The notes beneath the pieces are model-generated. The model searched no databases. It was not told the DNA's origin and saw only the letters and a program-made list of their open reading frames with translations. From Prochlorococcus sp. scB245a_519A13 (GTDB lineage: Bacteria; Cyanobacteriota; Cyanobacteriia; PCC-6307; Cyanobiaceae): a stretch of DNA of 61,322 nt. Of this stretch, positions 7,102 through 15,258 are shown one piece after another (position 1 is the stretch's first letter; the number at the start of each line of letters is the position of its first letter). The stretch lies in the NCBI GenBank assembly GCA_000634415.1, contig JFNH01000168.1, positions 1 to 61,322 of the forward strand. The letters are read 5' to 3'. Made by a program: the position numbers and the translations under genes.

Positions 7102-8412
7102 ATGGATTATTTGGATAGTGAGTTAGAAGACGATATTGATGAAAATCTTTCGGAAGAAGATTTTATTGCCAGCATAGAACATCTCAATAAATGTTTTTTC
7201 GAACTAGATAAATCAGATTTTTCTAATCAAGACATAAAAAATTTAATTGAACAATTTGATGAATTACAGAATAAAGTTATTGAAACAAAGAATGATGGTG
7301 AATATAGAACTAAAGAATTAAGAGAACTTTTTAAAAACTTTATAAATTTTTGTGATGGTAGAGGGCATATTTCTAACATCATAAAATTAACCGCAGATGA
7401 AATAACTGATGAAGATTTTGATAATAGAGATATTAAATTTGTTGATGAAATAACTAATATTGTGCTTCAATTCGCTGGATTTTTGTATTTAAAAGACCTT
7501 CAAGGTTTAAATGAATATCCTCTACAACTTCTGAAACTACTTGAAAAACTATATTTTCTTTACTTTAAATCCTTTGGAATTAAAGGATCGATAGAGAATT
7601 TATTTGGTATTTATTATAATCTCTTTCACGGTAATCCTAATAAGATCAAATTACCAACAGAAATTGATTCAAACTCTAATCAAACCTTCAAATACGAACT
7701 AAAAGAAGGAGAGATGTTTGATGAAAATATAAATGGAAATTCTGCTTACTTTAATTTCCAGTTTAATAAATTAGAAAAAAAATATTTTCAAGAAGAATTC
7801 ACTTTTGATAGTTGGTTTATACAAGAATGTCGTGAAACTGTTGTTTCTATACCTATTGATCAAGAAAGATTTCCAACTCTAGCAAAAGCATATAGAACTA
7901 AATCTCCCAGTGATTTACCTCAGTATTGGGCAAATAATTATCAACAAGCAAAACAAAATTCTAGATACAATAATGTTCCAATTTTTGATGCAAATAAATA
8001 TTTTTTAATCTCAGATCAATATGAGGTTCTTTGGAATGAATGGAACAAACAATTTTTTGATTCTCACCAACAAAGACTTGATAAATTTTTTGAATTGTTA
8101 AATATAGCAACTGATGACGGATCAGAAACTGATGAAGAAAACTTTGATGAGGATTTACAAGAGGGATTTGTCTATCTTATTAGGAATCAAGATATCTACA
8201 AAATTGGCATTACAGAAAATCTATTAAATAGAATGTCTCAACTAGACCCAGATGAAATCATAGATACTATTAAGTGTTCTAATTTTAGGGAAGTTGAAAA
8301 GGATTTACATAGAGAATATAAAGATTACAGAATACCCCAAACTGAATATTTTCGATTAAGTGAAAAGCAAGTCTTAGAAGTTTCAAGAAAACTAAAATCA
8401 ATGGCAAAGTAA
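7102..8412 (+). CDS. Element cargo: 436-residue protein with GIY-YIG-like (T5orf172-type) C-terminus
   Basis: The only gene inside the tRNA-Cys element. Residues 1-60 are very acidic (start MDYLDSELEDDIDENLSEED), and residues to about 350 are a mostly helical region I do not recognise. Residues 354-436 resemble the T5orf172/MUG113 branch of the GIY-YIG nuclease superfamily: GFVYLI (GIY-like strand), YKIGIT (YIG-like strand), Arg377 in NLLNRM, a VEKDLHREYKDYRI helix with H403, and TEYFRL near the end. Family members occur in phages and in defence-related proteins, so nuclease activity is plausible but unproven. There is no signal peptide or membrane segment. ATG at 7102 sits behind a good -10 box without a clear Shine-Dalgarno. 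Codon use is as AT-rich as its neighbours. Confidence 0.82.
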   Translation: MDYLDSELEDDIDENLSEEDFIASIEHLNKCFFELDKSDFSNQDIKNLIEQFDELQNKVIETKNDGEYRTKELRELFKNFINFCDGRGHISNIIKLTADEITDEDFDNRDIKFVDEITNIVLQFAGFLYLKDLQGLNEYPLQLLKLLEKLYFLYFKSFGIKGSIENLFGIYYNLFHGNPNKIKLPTEIDSNSNQTFKYELKEGEMFDENINGNSAYFNFQFNKLEKKYFQEEFTFDSWFIQECRETVVSIPIDQERFPTLAKAYRTKSPSDLPQYWANNYQQAKQNSRYNNVPIFDANKYFLISDQYEVLWNEWNKQFFDSHQQRLDKFFELLNIATDDGSETDEENFDEDLQEGFVYLIRNQDIYKIGITENLLNRMSQLDPDEIIDTIKCSNFREVEKDLHREYKDYRIPQTEYFRLSEKQVLEVSRKLKSMAK

Positions 8413-8517
8413 TTATTTCTTTTAAAGCAAACTAAAGGTTTCTCATAATCACAAAATCCCTTAGGTCTCCACCCCCTTTCATTGAGTAAGGTAATTTTGA
8501 GATGCTTGTTTGTTTTA

Positions 8518-8527
8518 TTAACCGCCC
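8518..8527 (-). repeat. Inverted arm-site copy at the right end
   Basis: TTAACCGCCC is the reverse complement of GGGCGGTTAA, so the nine-base core GGGCGGTTA is exact. It lies 58 bp before the right tandem pair and points toward it, mirroring the copy at 6899-6908. Confidence 0.7.
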
Positions 8528-8585
8528 GAAATTCCTGACGTATAAGTTAATTAAGACCAGAAATTTGCCAAAAAAATAACCCTTA

Positions 8586-8606
8586 TGGGCGGTTACTGGG
8601 CGGTTA
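8586..8606 (+). repeat. Right pair of TGGGCGGTTA direct repeats (putative recombinase arm sites)
   Basis: Exact TGGGCGGTTA copies at 8586-8595 and 8597-8606, again starting 11 bp apart. Apart from the single spacer base (C here, G at the left), the 21 bases match 6827-6847. They end 56 bp before the right att repeat. The position relative to att and the inverted copy mirrors the left end. Confidence 0.8.
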
Positions 8607-8662
8607 GTTGTTAATTATTATTGCTGAAACTGTAGTTATAGTCTTGTTTTCTAGTATTCATA

Positions 8663-8689
8663 CCCCAATTCGAATCTGGGTGCCGCCTT
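8663..8689 (+). repeat. Right attachment-site repeat (fragment of tRNA-Cys 3' end)
   Basis: Copy of tRNA-Cys bases 6713-6739 with one change (A at 8668), which would break a T-stem pair. The sequence upstream shows no similarity to the rest of the tRNA, so this is a 3' fragment and not a second tRNA. It marks the distal end of the inserted element. Confidence 0.88.
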
Positions 8690-8897
8690 ATTTAATTTTT
8701 TTACGCATTTAATTATGAAGTTTTCTAAGAACTTCAATTGCAAATAAAAAGTATAAAGTTTCAATTACTTATTGATTAATAGAAAAATAATCTTTTCTTT
8801 ATTATTGATAAATAATACCTTATATCCATTGATAAAAAAACTACATGGATTTATTAATAATTTTCATCAGATTATTTATATAAAAATTTGAATTATT

Positions 8898-9065
8898 TTA
8901 GTAATCATTATCTGCTACACACATTCCTAAACATCTAACACCATTTGATGCAGTCCTTTTGCAATGATTACATAAAATGGGATCTTTCTCAGAAGTAAGG
9001 TTAATTTTTGAATTATTTTGGTCTTTGAAACTTATTAACTCTTCTGTTGAATCAATTAGAGTCAT
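8898..9065 (-). CDS. Small cysteine-rich protein with zinc-ribbon-like knuckles
   Basis: About 55 residues starting MTLIDSTEELISF and ending with CNHC and a CLGMC segment (LCNHCKRTASNGVRCLGMCVADNDY), four cysteines spaced like a small zinc-binding knuckle. The start is uncertain: ATG 9065-9063 gives a 14-nt overlap with the upstream gene, and ATG 9077-9075 (MIPRM) is also possible. It could instead be the C-terminus of the upstream gene separated by a frameshift, but no homopolymer run marks an obvious slip. Co-transcription with the 9052-9696 gene is likely. Confidence 0.6.
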   Translation of the reverse strand: MTLIDSTEELISFKDQNNSKINLTSEKDPILCNHCKRTASNGVRCLGMCVADNDY

Positions 9066-9696
9066 TCTTGGGATCATAACTTGAATTGATACTAACAACA
9101 AGTGAAGCATTTGTGTTGGAAGAGGGTATATCCATAATTTTTACAGTTTCTTTAGGCTCATCAATAACTTGATTTTCTTCAGTACTCTCATCTACAGCAC
9201 AAGCTTCAAGAGCCTCTCTAAGTAGTGAATCAAAAGTTGCTCCAGGCAATCTATGTCTAGCAACCTCAAGAAAAGTTCTCGGTAAGGATTCAGATGCAGC
9301 ATCTCGTAAAGCAGGATTATTCTTTCTATGTTCTTGTTCTTCTTCTATTGATTTAATAAACCTTAGTGTGACATCTCTTTTGGTTGAGGCTTTTATCAAC
9401 GTATCATTTTCAGGATTGCTAACTTTAGGCTCATTTTCAAGATCACTAAGTCTTTTTTCCAAACTATTTAAAACTTCATTAGCTTCTTTACTGATATGAG
9501 CTAATTGACCATCAGACAAATTAGGTAAATCAGCGACAAAAACTTTCCCATGATCCCTTAGTGTCAAGAAAGTTGGTCTAGGGCCTTGAGCCTGCCTACC
9601 AATTGATTCCGAATTATTACCTGTTGGTCTTTTTGGAGGTGTTGGGCCAGCTGAACTACGTCTACGTGTAATTCTTTGATTATTTGCAAAGGGCAT
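9052..9696 (-). CDS. Conserved-looking hypothetical protein, helical and charged
   Basis: A protein of 214 residues with a basic, Pro-rich N-terminus (MPFANNQRITRRRSS, then TPPKRPTG). A middle part, VFVADLPNLSDGQLAHISKEANEVLNSLEKRLSDLE, suggests a coiled helix, and the tail is low-complexity and acidic. No enzyme motif, membrane helix or signal peptide is visible. ATG start at 9696-9694. It overlaps the small Cys-rich gene downstream. A GC-rich palindrome lies 33 bp upstream. I do not recognise the family. Confidence 0.7.
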   Translation of the reverse strand: MPFANNQRITRRRSSAGPTPPKRPTGNNSESIGRQAQGPRPTFLTLRDHGKVFVADLPNLSDGQLAHISKEANEVLNSLEKRLSDLENEPKVSNPENDTLIKASTKRDVTLRFIKSIEEEQEHRKNNPALRDAASESLPRTFLEVARHRLPGATFDSLLREALEACAVDESTEENQVIDEPKETVKIMDIPSSNTNASLVVSINSSYDPKNDSN

Positions 9697-9728
9697 TGAA
9701 TAAAGGTTAAATCTTAATACTTAAACTT

Positions 9729-9742
9729 CCGATATAATTCGG
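9729..9742. promoter_or_regulatory. 14-bp inverted repeat upstream of the 9052-9696 gene
   Basis: CCGA-TATAAT-TCGG has perfect 4-bp GC-rich arms around a -10-like hexamer, in the intergenic space between the 9052-9696 gene and purM. Reading toward the minus-strand gene it lies 33-46 bp upstream of the start codon. It may be an operator overlapping a promoter, but one short palindrome is weak evidence. Confidence 0.3.
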
Positions 9743-9828
9743 CGGTAGTTTTATTATATTACACCTAACTTTTTCATTTGGGTATAAAAAATAATTTTTT
9801 AAAACTCAATTTAAAAAGATAAATAAAT

Positions 9829-10872
9829 TTAAGTTAAAATTTCTGGCAAAAATTTACTAATTGTTGATTCATTTTTTCGCACTATCTTTCCAATTTCCCA
9901 ACTATCTATGTCATTATCTTTGCAGATACTTAATATCGCATCCTTAAATTGTTTATCAATAATTAAACAAAATCCCACTCCAAGATTGAAAGTATTCCAA
10001 AAATCTTTTTCAGGAATAGATCCTTTATCTTTAAGGTATTGAAATAAAATAGGAATTTCCCAAGAACTAGTATTGATATAAGGAATATAATCAGAAGACA
10101 TACATCTTGGTAAATTTTCTGGAATTCCTCCTCCAGTAATATGAGACATTGCTTTAATTTCTATATTTTCAGATAAAATTTGATTAATCACATTATTGTA
10201 AATTTTTGTAGGTTTCAATAACTCATCATAAAAATTTAAATGATAAACTTTTTCAAATTCTTTATCTATTTGATTATTGTTTTGAATAATTTTTCTTACT
10301 AAACTAAAGCCGTTACTATGCACTCCATTACTTTTTAAAGCAATTATTAAGTCGTTTTCAGATACTTTTTTACCATTAATGAGCTTATCTTCATCAACTA
10401 TTCCAACACAAAATCCCGCAAGATCATACTTATTTTTTGAATAAAATCCAGGCATTTCAGCAGTCTCTCCACCGAGTAATGAACAGTTATTTTCTCCGCA
10501 GCCATGTGAAATTCCCTGAACAACCCTTAATAATTGTTTCTTATCAAGTTTACCAGTAGCAATATAATCTAGAAAAAATAAAGGTTTTGCCCCACTAGTA
10601 ATGATATCGTTCATGCACATAGCAACTAAATCAATACCAACCTCAAAGTGAAAGTTTTTAATTTGGGCTAATTCTAATTTTGTTCCAACACCATCAGTTC
10701 CTGAAACAAGAACTGGTTTTTTAAAACTATCTATAGGAATTCTAAACAAACCTCCGAACCCACCAATACCCTCAATCACATTAGATGTATGAGTTCCTTC
10801 AACTGCCTGTTTAATTTCGGACACAAATTCTCTCCCAGCTTCTATATCAACACCTGATGTTTTGTAATCCAT
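9829..10872 (-). CDS. purM: Phosphoribosylformylglycinamidine cyclo-ligase (AIR synthetase)
   Basis: PurM closes the imidazole ring in de novo purine synthesis (FGAM + ATP to AIR). The 347-residue length is typical. Diagnostic stretches are MDYKTSGVDIEAGREFV, VSGTDGVGTKLELA (56-69), VGIDLVAMCMNDI, LLGGETAEMPG and HITGGGIPENLPR. ATG start at 10872-10870. It is divergent from panC-cmk across 98 nt. Confidence 0.97.
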   Translation of the reverse strand: MDYKTSGVDIEAGREFVSEIKQAVEGTHTSNVIEGIGGFGGLFRIPIDSFKKPVLVSGTDGVGTKLELAQIKNFHFEVGIDLVAMCMNDIITSGAKPLFFLDYIATGKLDKKQLLRVVQGISHGCGENNCSLLGGETAEMPGFYSKNKYDLAGFCVGIVDEDKLINGKKVSENDLIIALKSNGVHSNGFSLVRKIIQNNNQIDKEFEKVYHLNFYDELLKPTKIYNNVINQILSENIEIKAMSHITGGGIPENLPRCMSSDYIPYINTSSWEIPILFQYLKDKGSIPEKDFWNTFNLGVGFCLIIDKQFKDAILSICKDNDIDSWEIGKIVRKNESTISKFLPEILT

Positions 10873-10970
10873 GAAATAAAAATGATAGACTTTCCCTATA
10901 TAGATATTCCTCCTAAGATTGCTTTTGTCCAGTAATTATTTATCAAATAGATTTATTTTTTAAAAAGAAA

Positions 10971-12503
10971 GTGAAGAAAGTAATCATAAGGAAAACTGAA
11001 GAAATAGAGAATTGGAGGAGAAATATAAATAGTGAAATTAACTTCATTCCAACAATGGGTAATCTTCATAATGGACATATAAAACTAATATCAACAGCAA
11101 AAAATGACAATTCTAATATTAATTTAGTAAGTATTTTCATTAATCCACTTCAATTTGATAACAAGTTAGATTTAGAGAATTACCCTAAAACAATTGATAA
11201 TGATATAAAAATCTCCTTTTCAAATGGCGCAGATGCCATCTTCATCCCAAGTAATGAAGATATATATCCACCTAATAATAAAAATATTAAATTCCTAAAA
11301 GCTCCAAAAGAATTATCTTGTGCATTATGTGGATTAAATCGAATTGGACATTTTGATGGCGTTTGTACAGTAGTTTATAGACTACTGAATCTCATTAAGC
11401 CAAAAAATCTTTATTTAGGAGAAAAAGATTGGCAACAACTTGTAATTTTAAAAAATCTTGTCAAAAGAAAAAAATTAAATGTTGCTATCAAATCTATTGC
11501 TACACAAAGAGATTTTGATGGGATTCCTTTAAGTTCACGAAATGTACATTTATCAATAAACGAAAGAAAATTGATTAGGTTTTTTTCAAGTGAGTTATTA
11601 GAGGCAAAAAAAACTTTTCAACAAGAAAAAAAGATAAATTTAAGCGAAATAATTAAAAAGCTATCAGCAAAAAAAATTTCAATTGAATATTTAGAACATT
11701 TACACCCTCATACACTCCAAAAAACAAGACTTGAGGATAATATTTCGTTACTTGCTGGTGCGATAAAATGTGGAGAGACAAGATTAATTGATCACGTTTT
11801 TTTAATGAAAAGAAGACCGATTATTGCAATTGATGGTCCTGCAGGATCAGGTAAAAGTACAGTAACAAAGTTAATAGCGAAGAAACTTAAACTTTTATAT
11901 TTAGATACTGGAGCAATGTATAGAGCATTAAGTTGGCTTATGATAAAAGAAAGTATTGATTTTAAAAAAGAAAAAAAATTACAGAACATTCTTAAAGATA
12001 TATCTATTGTTTTCAAGTCGAATAAAAATTCACATCAGGATGTTTTTATTAATAACTACTGTGTTACTGAAGAAATTAGATCTCAAGAGATAAGTTCCAT
12101 TGTTTCTAAAATTTCTTCAATTAAAGAAGTAAGAAAATTCTTAGTAGAAGAACAAAGAAAAATTGGAAAATCAGGCGGTCTTGTGGCTGAGGGAAGAGAT
12201 ATAGGAACTACTGTTTTTCCTAATGCAGAACTTAAAATATTTCTGACTGCTAGCATAGATGAAAGAGCAAAAAGGAGGAAATCTGACGAACAAAGTAAAG
12301 ACTCACAAGAAATAGATCTTGATACCTTAAAGGAACTTATAAAGAAAAGAGATTTTGAAGATTCCAATAGGGAAATTTCACCTCTAATAAAAGCTAATGA
12401 CGCAATAGAAATTATTACGGATAGATATTCAATTCATGAGGTAGTAGATAAAATTATTGATCTTTATAACGACAAGATTCCTAAAGAGATTGAGATCAAA
12501 TAA
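10971..12503 (+). CDS. panC/cmk: Bifunctional pantoate-beta-alanine ligase / cytidylate kinase
   Basis: A fusion of two enzymes, well known in cyanobacteria. Residues 1-280 are PanC, which makes pantothenate from pantoate and beta-alanine: FIPTMGNLHNGH carries the HxGH motif (33-36), with LGEKDWQQL and the PLSSRNVHL segment. Residues 283-510 are CMP/dCMP kinase, with P-loop GPAGSGKST from about residue 289, LYLDTGAMYRALSWL, AEGRDIGTTVFPNAELKIFLTA and a C-terminal D-rich helix. GTG start at 10971 precedes KKVIIRKTEE. It ends 2 nt from the convergent phosphatase gene. Confidence 0.96.
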   Translation: MKKVIIRKTEEIENWRRNINSEINFIPTMGNLHNGHIKLISTAKNDNSNINLVSIFINPLQFDNKLDLENYPKTIDNDIKISFSNGADAIFIPSNEDIYPPNNKNIKFLKAPKELSCALCGLNRIGHFDGVCTVVYRLLNLIKPKNLYLGEKDWQQLVILKNLVKRKKLNVAIKSIATQRDFDGIPLSSRNVHLSINERKLIRFFSSELLEAKKTFQQEKKINLSEIIKKLSAKKISIEYLEHLHPHTLQKTRLEDNISLLAGAIKCGETRLIDHVFLMKRRPIIAIDGPAGSGKSTVTKLIAKKLKLLYLDTGAMYRALSWLMIKESIDFKKEKKLQNILKDISIVFKSNKNSHQDVFINNYCVTEEIRSQEISSIVSKISSIKEVRKFLVEEQRKIGKSGGLVAEGRDIGTTVFPNAELKIFLTASIDERAKRRKSDEQSKDSQEIDLDTLKELIKKRDFEDSNREISPLIKANDAIEIITDRYSIHEVVDKIIDLYNDKIPKEIEIK

Positions 12504-12505
12504 AT

Positions 12506-12979
12506 TCAAGAAATACTTTCCAAAAAACCGTTTACAGAGTCTTCTAAAATATCAAGGACAAAATCGAAGCCCTCATCACCTCCAAAATATGGGTCAGGAA
12601 CTTCTTGCTCATTAAAAACTGATCTAAAATCTTGTATTTTTTTAATTGATGCAAAATCAGTTGAAGCTGTTCTATTTTTAAGATCTTGAATATTTCTAAA
12701 ATTTGAGTTATCCATCGCAATAATATAGTTAAATTCGTCAAAATCTTTGCTAGTAATTTGACGAGCCCTGCTTAAGATATTTATATCTCTTCTTTCTGCC
12801 GCAATTCTCATCCTGGAGTCAGCTTTTTTCCCAATATGCCAACTCCCAGTTCCTGCTGAATCTACAATAAAGCCATCTGTTAATCCTTTCTGCTTAAGTA
12901 GACTTATAAAAATAGCTTCTGCTGCAGGAGACCTACAAATATTTCCCAAACATACAAAAAGAACAGAAATTTTTTTCAT
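12506..12979 (-). CDS. Low molecular weight protein tyrosine phosphatase family protein
   Basis: Cytosolic phosphatase of 157 residues. The catalytic loop C-X5-R-S is C10-LGNIC-R16-S, and the general acid is D129 in VPDPYFGG. Tyr/Ser phosphatase activity is likely; arsenate reductase activity is also known in this fold. ATG start at 12979. It lies 32 nt downstream of pebB on the same strand, so it may be read from the bilin operon, although no functional link is evident. Confidence 0.92.
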   Translation of the reverse strand: MKKISVLFVCLGNICRSPAAEAIFISLLKQKGLTDGFIVDSAGTGSWHIGKKADSRMRIAAERRDINILSRARQITSKDFDEFNYIIAMDNSNFRNIQDLKNRTASTDFASIKKIQDFRSVFNEQEVPDPYFGGDEGFDFVLDILEDSVNGFLESIS

Positions 12980-13011
12980 ATGATTTCAAATTTCAATAAA
13001 TTATAAGACTT

Positions 13012-13773
13012 TTAAGTAGTAAATAAAACTTCTTTAATTAAAGATTCAGTAAATTCTTTACCAAACAAACTCGACAACATTGGCCTTGCTGGATCATTAT
13101 CTCTTCTATATTTCAAATAATTATTTTGACCATTTATTAATTCTTTTTGCATTTCCATGTTTGCTTCTTTGCTTTCGAAAAGAATTTCCAAATACAAATT
13201 AAGATATTCCCTAAATGATGTATAAAGCTGATTAGCAATTAAAAAATCACTTCTTTCTTCTTTTGGTAATTTTGACCAGATTACTCCTGGAGAAAAAAAT
13301 CTAGCCACATCACCAGACATTTTTTCAGCTAATGGGAGTGATGAATGACAACGAGTTTTAAGTTCTATCAATTTTTTTATTAATTTCTTACTATACTGAT
13401 TTTCTATTTTTAATGAAGGCTGAAAATCTAATACTAATAGATGACTATTAGGAAGAGTAACAAAATCCACTCCAAAAAATGGGACGTTGTAAATAGTATT
13501 AGGAATAATTAAAAAATTTAAAACAGAATAATTTGGACTATTAATACACACTGCTCTTGCGAATTTAATTCTTTTTTTATGAGATACACCCCAAGTAGAA
13601 AGATTCACATTTTTTTTTGATTTTTTTGAACCATAAGTTGAATCTTTATATGAATATTCCAAGGGTATTATTTTTTCTAAACAGTTATATTTAATTAAAT
13701 TATTAGTTAAATATTTTAGAAAATTATGCCATCTCCAATCTTGGCTATAAAAAATAGTATCTTGTATTAACAT
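13012..13773 (-). CDS. pebB: Phycoerythrobilin:ferredoxin oxidoreductase
   Basis: Ferredoxin-dependent bilin reductase of 253 residues, expected to turn 15,16-dihydrobiliverdin into phycoerythrobilin. Family features are [34 protein letters not shown] and the C-terminal [15 protein letters not shown]. It begins directly after pebA (TGA then ATG with no gap). Assignment as PebB rather than PebA rests on its place as the last gene of ho1-pebA-pebB and on the N-terminal [12 protein letters not shown]. Phycobilisome genes are not in the window, so here the product probably serves a residual phycoerythrin or a sensory role. Confidence 0.93.
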   Translation of the reverse strand: MLIQDTIFYSQDWRWHNFLKYLTNNLIKYNCLEKIIPLEYSYKDSTYGSKKSKKNVNLSTWGVSHKKRIKFARAVCINSPNYSVLNFLIIPNTIYNVPFFGVDFVTLPNSHLLVLDFQPSLKIENQYSKKLIKKLIELKTRCHSSLPLAEKMSGDVARFFSPGVIWSKLPKEERSDFLIANQLYTSFREYLNLYLEILFESKEANMEMQKELINGQNNYLKYRRDNDPARPMLSSLFGKEFTESLIKEVLFTT

Positions 13774-14484
13774 TCAATGAATAATCTCATTATTTAATGT
13801 GAAAAGGAATTTATTGATAAATTTATTTGTCCATTTTTCTCCAAAAAAAGATTTAAACAATTTATCTGCAGGGTCTTTTTCAAAACTGTACTTATCATAT
13901 TGAATTTGATTCATCTTTATTTCTTCTGCATTTAAAAATTGATTAACAGGATTGGATTTATAAATATTCAAATAATTATTTACAAATAAATGGAATATAT
14001 TATTTAAATCTCTATCAAGATTTAATTTATTTCCTCTACATATAATCACCCATGGTGAGAAATACTTTTTTGAATCATAAATATTCTTCATTTTATTGTT
14101 GTCAAATGCAGAATATTTTTTCTTAATACTACCTAAACTTGAACAATATTTTTCAAGATACTTGCCTTCTTGAATTAAAGGTTGATAATCAAGTATTGCT
14201 AATAACTTTTGAGAATTACCAAACCATAAAATATCAGCTCCTAAAATAGGTATTTCACTATCAAAATTTGGATAGGCGACCGTATTAAACACTTGCAGTT
14301 TTTTGCCACCATCTAATTTTGTTATTCGCCACTTTCTATATTCGGGAGACGAAAAAAGCCAATTTTTAATAAAATAATTTGAGTCTTCATTTTTATGTTC
14401 TTTGAATTCGCTAGATATTTGTACTTCATGACCATTTAATTCATCAATATTACTTTTAAGGAAATCAACTAATGAATCAAACAT
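13774..14484 (-). CDS. pebA: 15,16-dihydrobiliverdin:ferredoxin oxidoreductase
   Basis: PebA reduces biliverdin IXalpha to 15,16-dihydrobiliverdin, the first of two steps to phycoerythrobilin. The protein has 236 residues, with [49 protein letters not shown] and the C-terminal [15 protein letters not shown] segment parallel to PebB. Start ATG at 14484. It sits 6 nt after ho1 and directly before pebB, so the pathway order equals the gene order, and intermediate channelling between the two reductases is likely. Confidence 0.93.
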   Translation of the reverse strand: MFDSLVDFLKSNIDELNGHEVQISSEFKEHKNEDSNYFIKNWLFSSPEYRKWRITKLDGGKKLQVFNTVAYPNFDSEIPILGADILWFGNSQKLLAILDYQPLIQEGKYLEKYCSSLGSIKKKYSAFDNNKMKNIYDSKKYFSPWVIICRGNKLNLDRDLNNIFHLFVNNYLNIYKSNPVNQFLNAEEIKMNQIQYDKYSFEKDPADKLFKSFFGEKWTNKFINKFLFTLNNEIIH

Positions 14485-14490
14485 AAATTA

Positions 14491-15201
14491 TTAGGTCTCG
14501 GTGCTTCCTTTCCTTACTTTTTTTGTAATGTAATTAAATACAATCTTGCCTAAAACAGCAATCAAGTTACCTTCCAGCTCCTTAAACATCTTCATATTGT
14601 ATGTGAAAGCTTGATTAGCTTCATCAATTATTTGATCAGCAGTCTTTTGATTTATTGGAAGTTGATTCAAAGTAAGGGAATATTCTTCCTTGAACTTCTT
14701 TTCATCAGCAATTAATTCAAACTCATAAAAATTTAAACCATCATTCCCCTTTAAATTTAATGCTTTTTTTGCGATCCTTTTCAAAATTTGTCCCCCAGAT
14801 AAATCTCCTATATAGCGTGTGTAGTGGTGACCAACCAATAGCTCTGGTGAATTTTTTGCAACCTCTCGGATTCTTTGAACATATTCTTTTGCTGATTGAG
14901 AAATATTAATTTCATTCTTCCAGTTTTCACCAAAATAAAACTTAAGATCATTTACGAGAGTTTCTTTCCTGAATAATGATTTAAAACCTATAGGTTTTAT
15001 TACTGGATGTTCTTCATTGACCAGTCTTTCAATTTCTTCTTCCATAGCTTCATAAACAAAATATAAATCACTAATTAATTTTCTATAAGATTTTTTTTCA
15101 ACAACTCCTTTTAAAAAACAAGCCACGAAGCCAGTATTTTCAGCCATAGTGTGGGATTTTTTTGTCCCTTCTCTTAATTGTCCTGCGAGAGCGACTGCCA
15201 T
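14491..15201 (-). CDS. ho1: Heme oxygenase (biliverdin-producing)
   Basis: Heme oxygenase opens heme to biliverdin IXalpha with release of CO and Fe2+, using ferredoxin. 236 residues: proximal heme ligand H17 in REGTKKSHTMAE, a YFVYEAMEEEIERL helix, and distal helix GDLSGGQIL at 132-140. ATG start at 15201. It heads ho1-pebA-pebB and supplies their substrate. Confidence 0.96.
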   Translation of the reverse strand: MAVALAGQLREGTKKSHTMAENTGFVACFLKGVVEKKSYRKLISDLYFVYEAMEEEIERLVNEEHPVIKPIGFKSLFRKETLVNDLKFYFGENWKNEINISQSAKEYVQRIREVAKNSPELLVGHHYTRYIGDLSGGQILKRIAKKALNLKGNDGLNFYEFELIADEKKFKEEYSLTLNQLPINQKTADQIIDEANQAFTYNMKMFKELEGNLIAVLGKIVFNYITKKVRKGSTET

Positions 15202-15258
15202 ATATTTTGAATTATTTTCGTAAGTGTATTTAATCTACAAGAAAAATACATAAAACAG

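Larger units (their letters stand above)
6740..8689. mobile_element. 1.95-kb non-autonomous tRNA-Cys-integrated element with one cargo gene
   Basis: The element is bounded by the tRNA-Cys 3'-end repeats (6713-6739 and 8663-8689). Inside each end are paired TGGGCGGTTA sites at 11-bp period and one inverted copy nearer the cargo. The only gene of size is the cargo at 7102-8412. No integrase, transposase, replication protein or phage gene is present, so mobility would need a recombinase from elsewhere. The layout fits small satellite-like relatives of the tRNA-targeting tycheposon elements described in Prochlorococcus, though that link is inference. The flanking genes (LpxB-like on one side, the 9052-9696 gene and purM on the other) look like ordinary core genome. 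Confidence 0.8.
8413..8897. other. Gene-free stretch: right end of the tRNA-Cys element and flank
   Basis: This 485-bp stretch has no supported gene. 8413-8517 follows the cargo stop and has no clear terminator. 8518-8606 holds the right arm-site set and 8663-8689 the att repeat. 8690-8897 is AT-rich flank; its only structure is a GAAGTT/AACTTC stem at 8717-8735 with no U-tract. In an uninserted chromosome this flank would presumably follow tRNA-Cys directly. Confidence 0.6.

Noticed and set aside
13012-15201. Phage origin of the bilin genes
   Set aside because: PebA and PebB are separate and carry normal composition; phages usually carry PebS or PcyA variants, and no phage genes are near.
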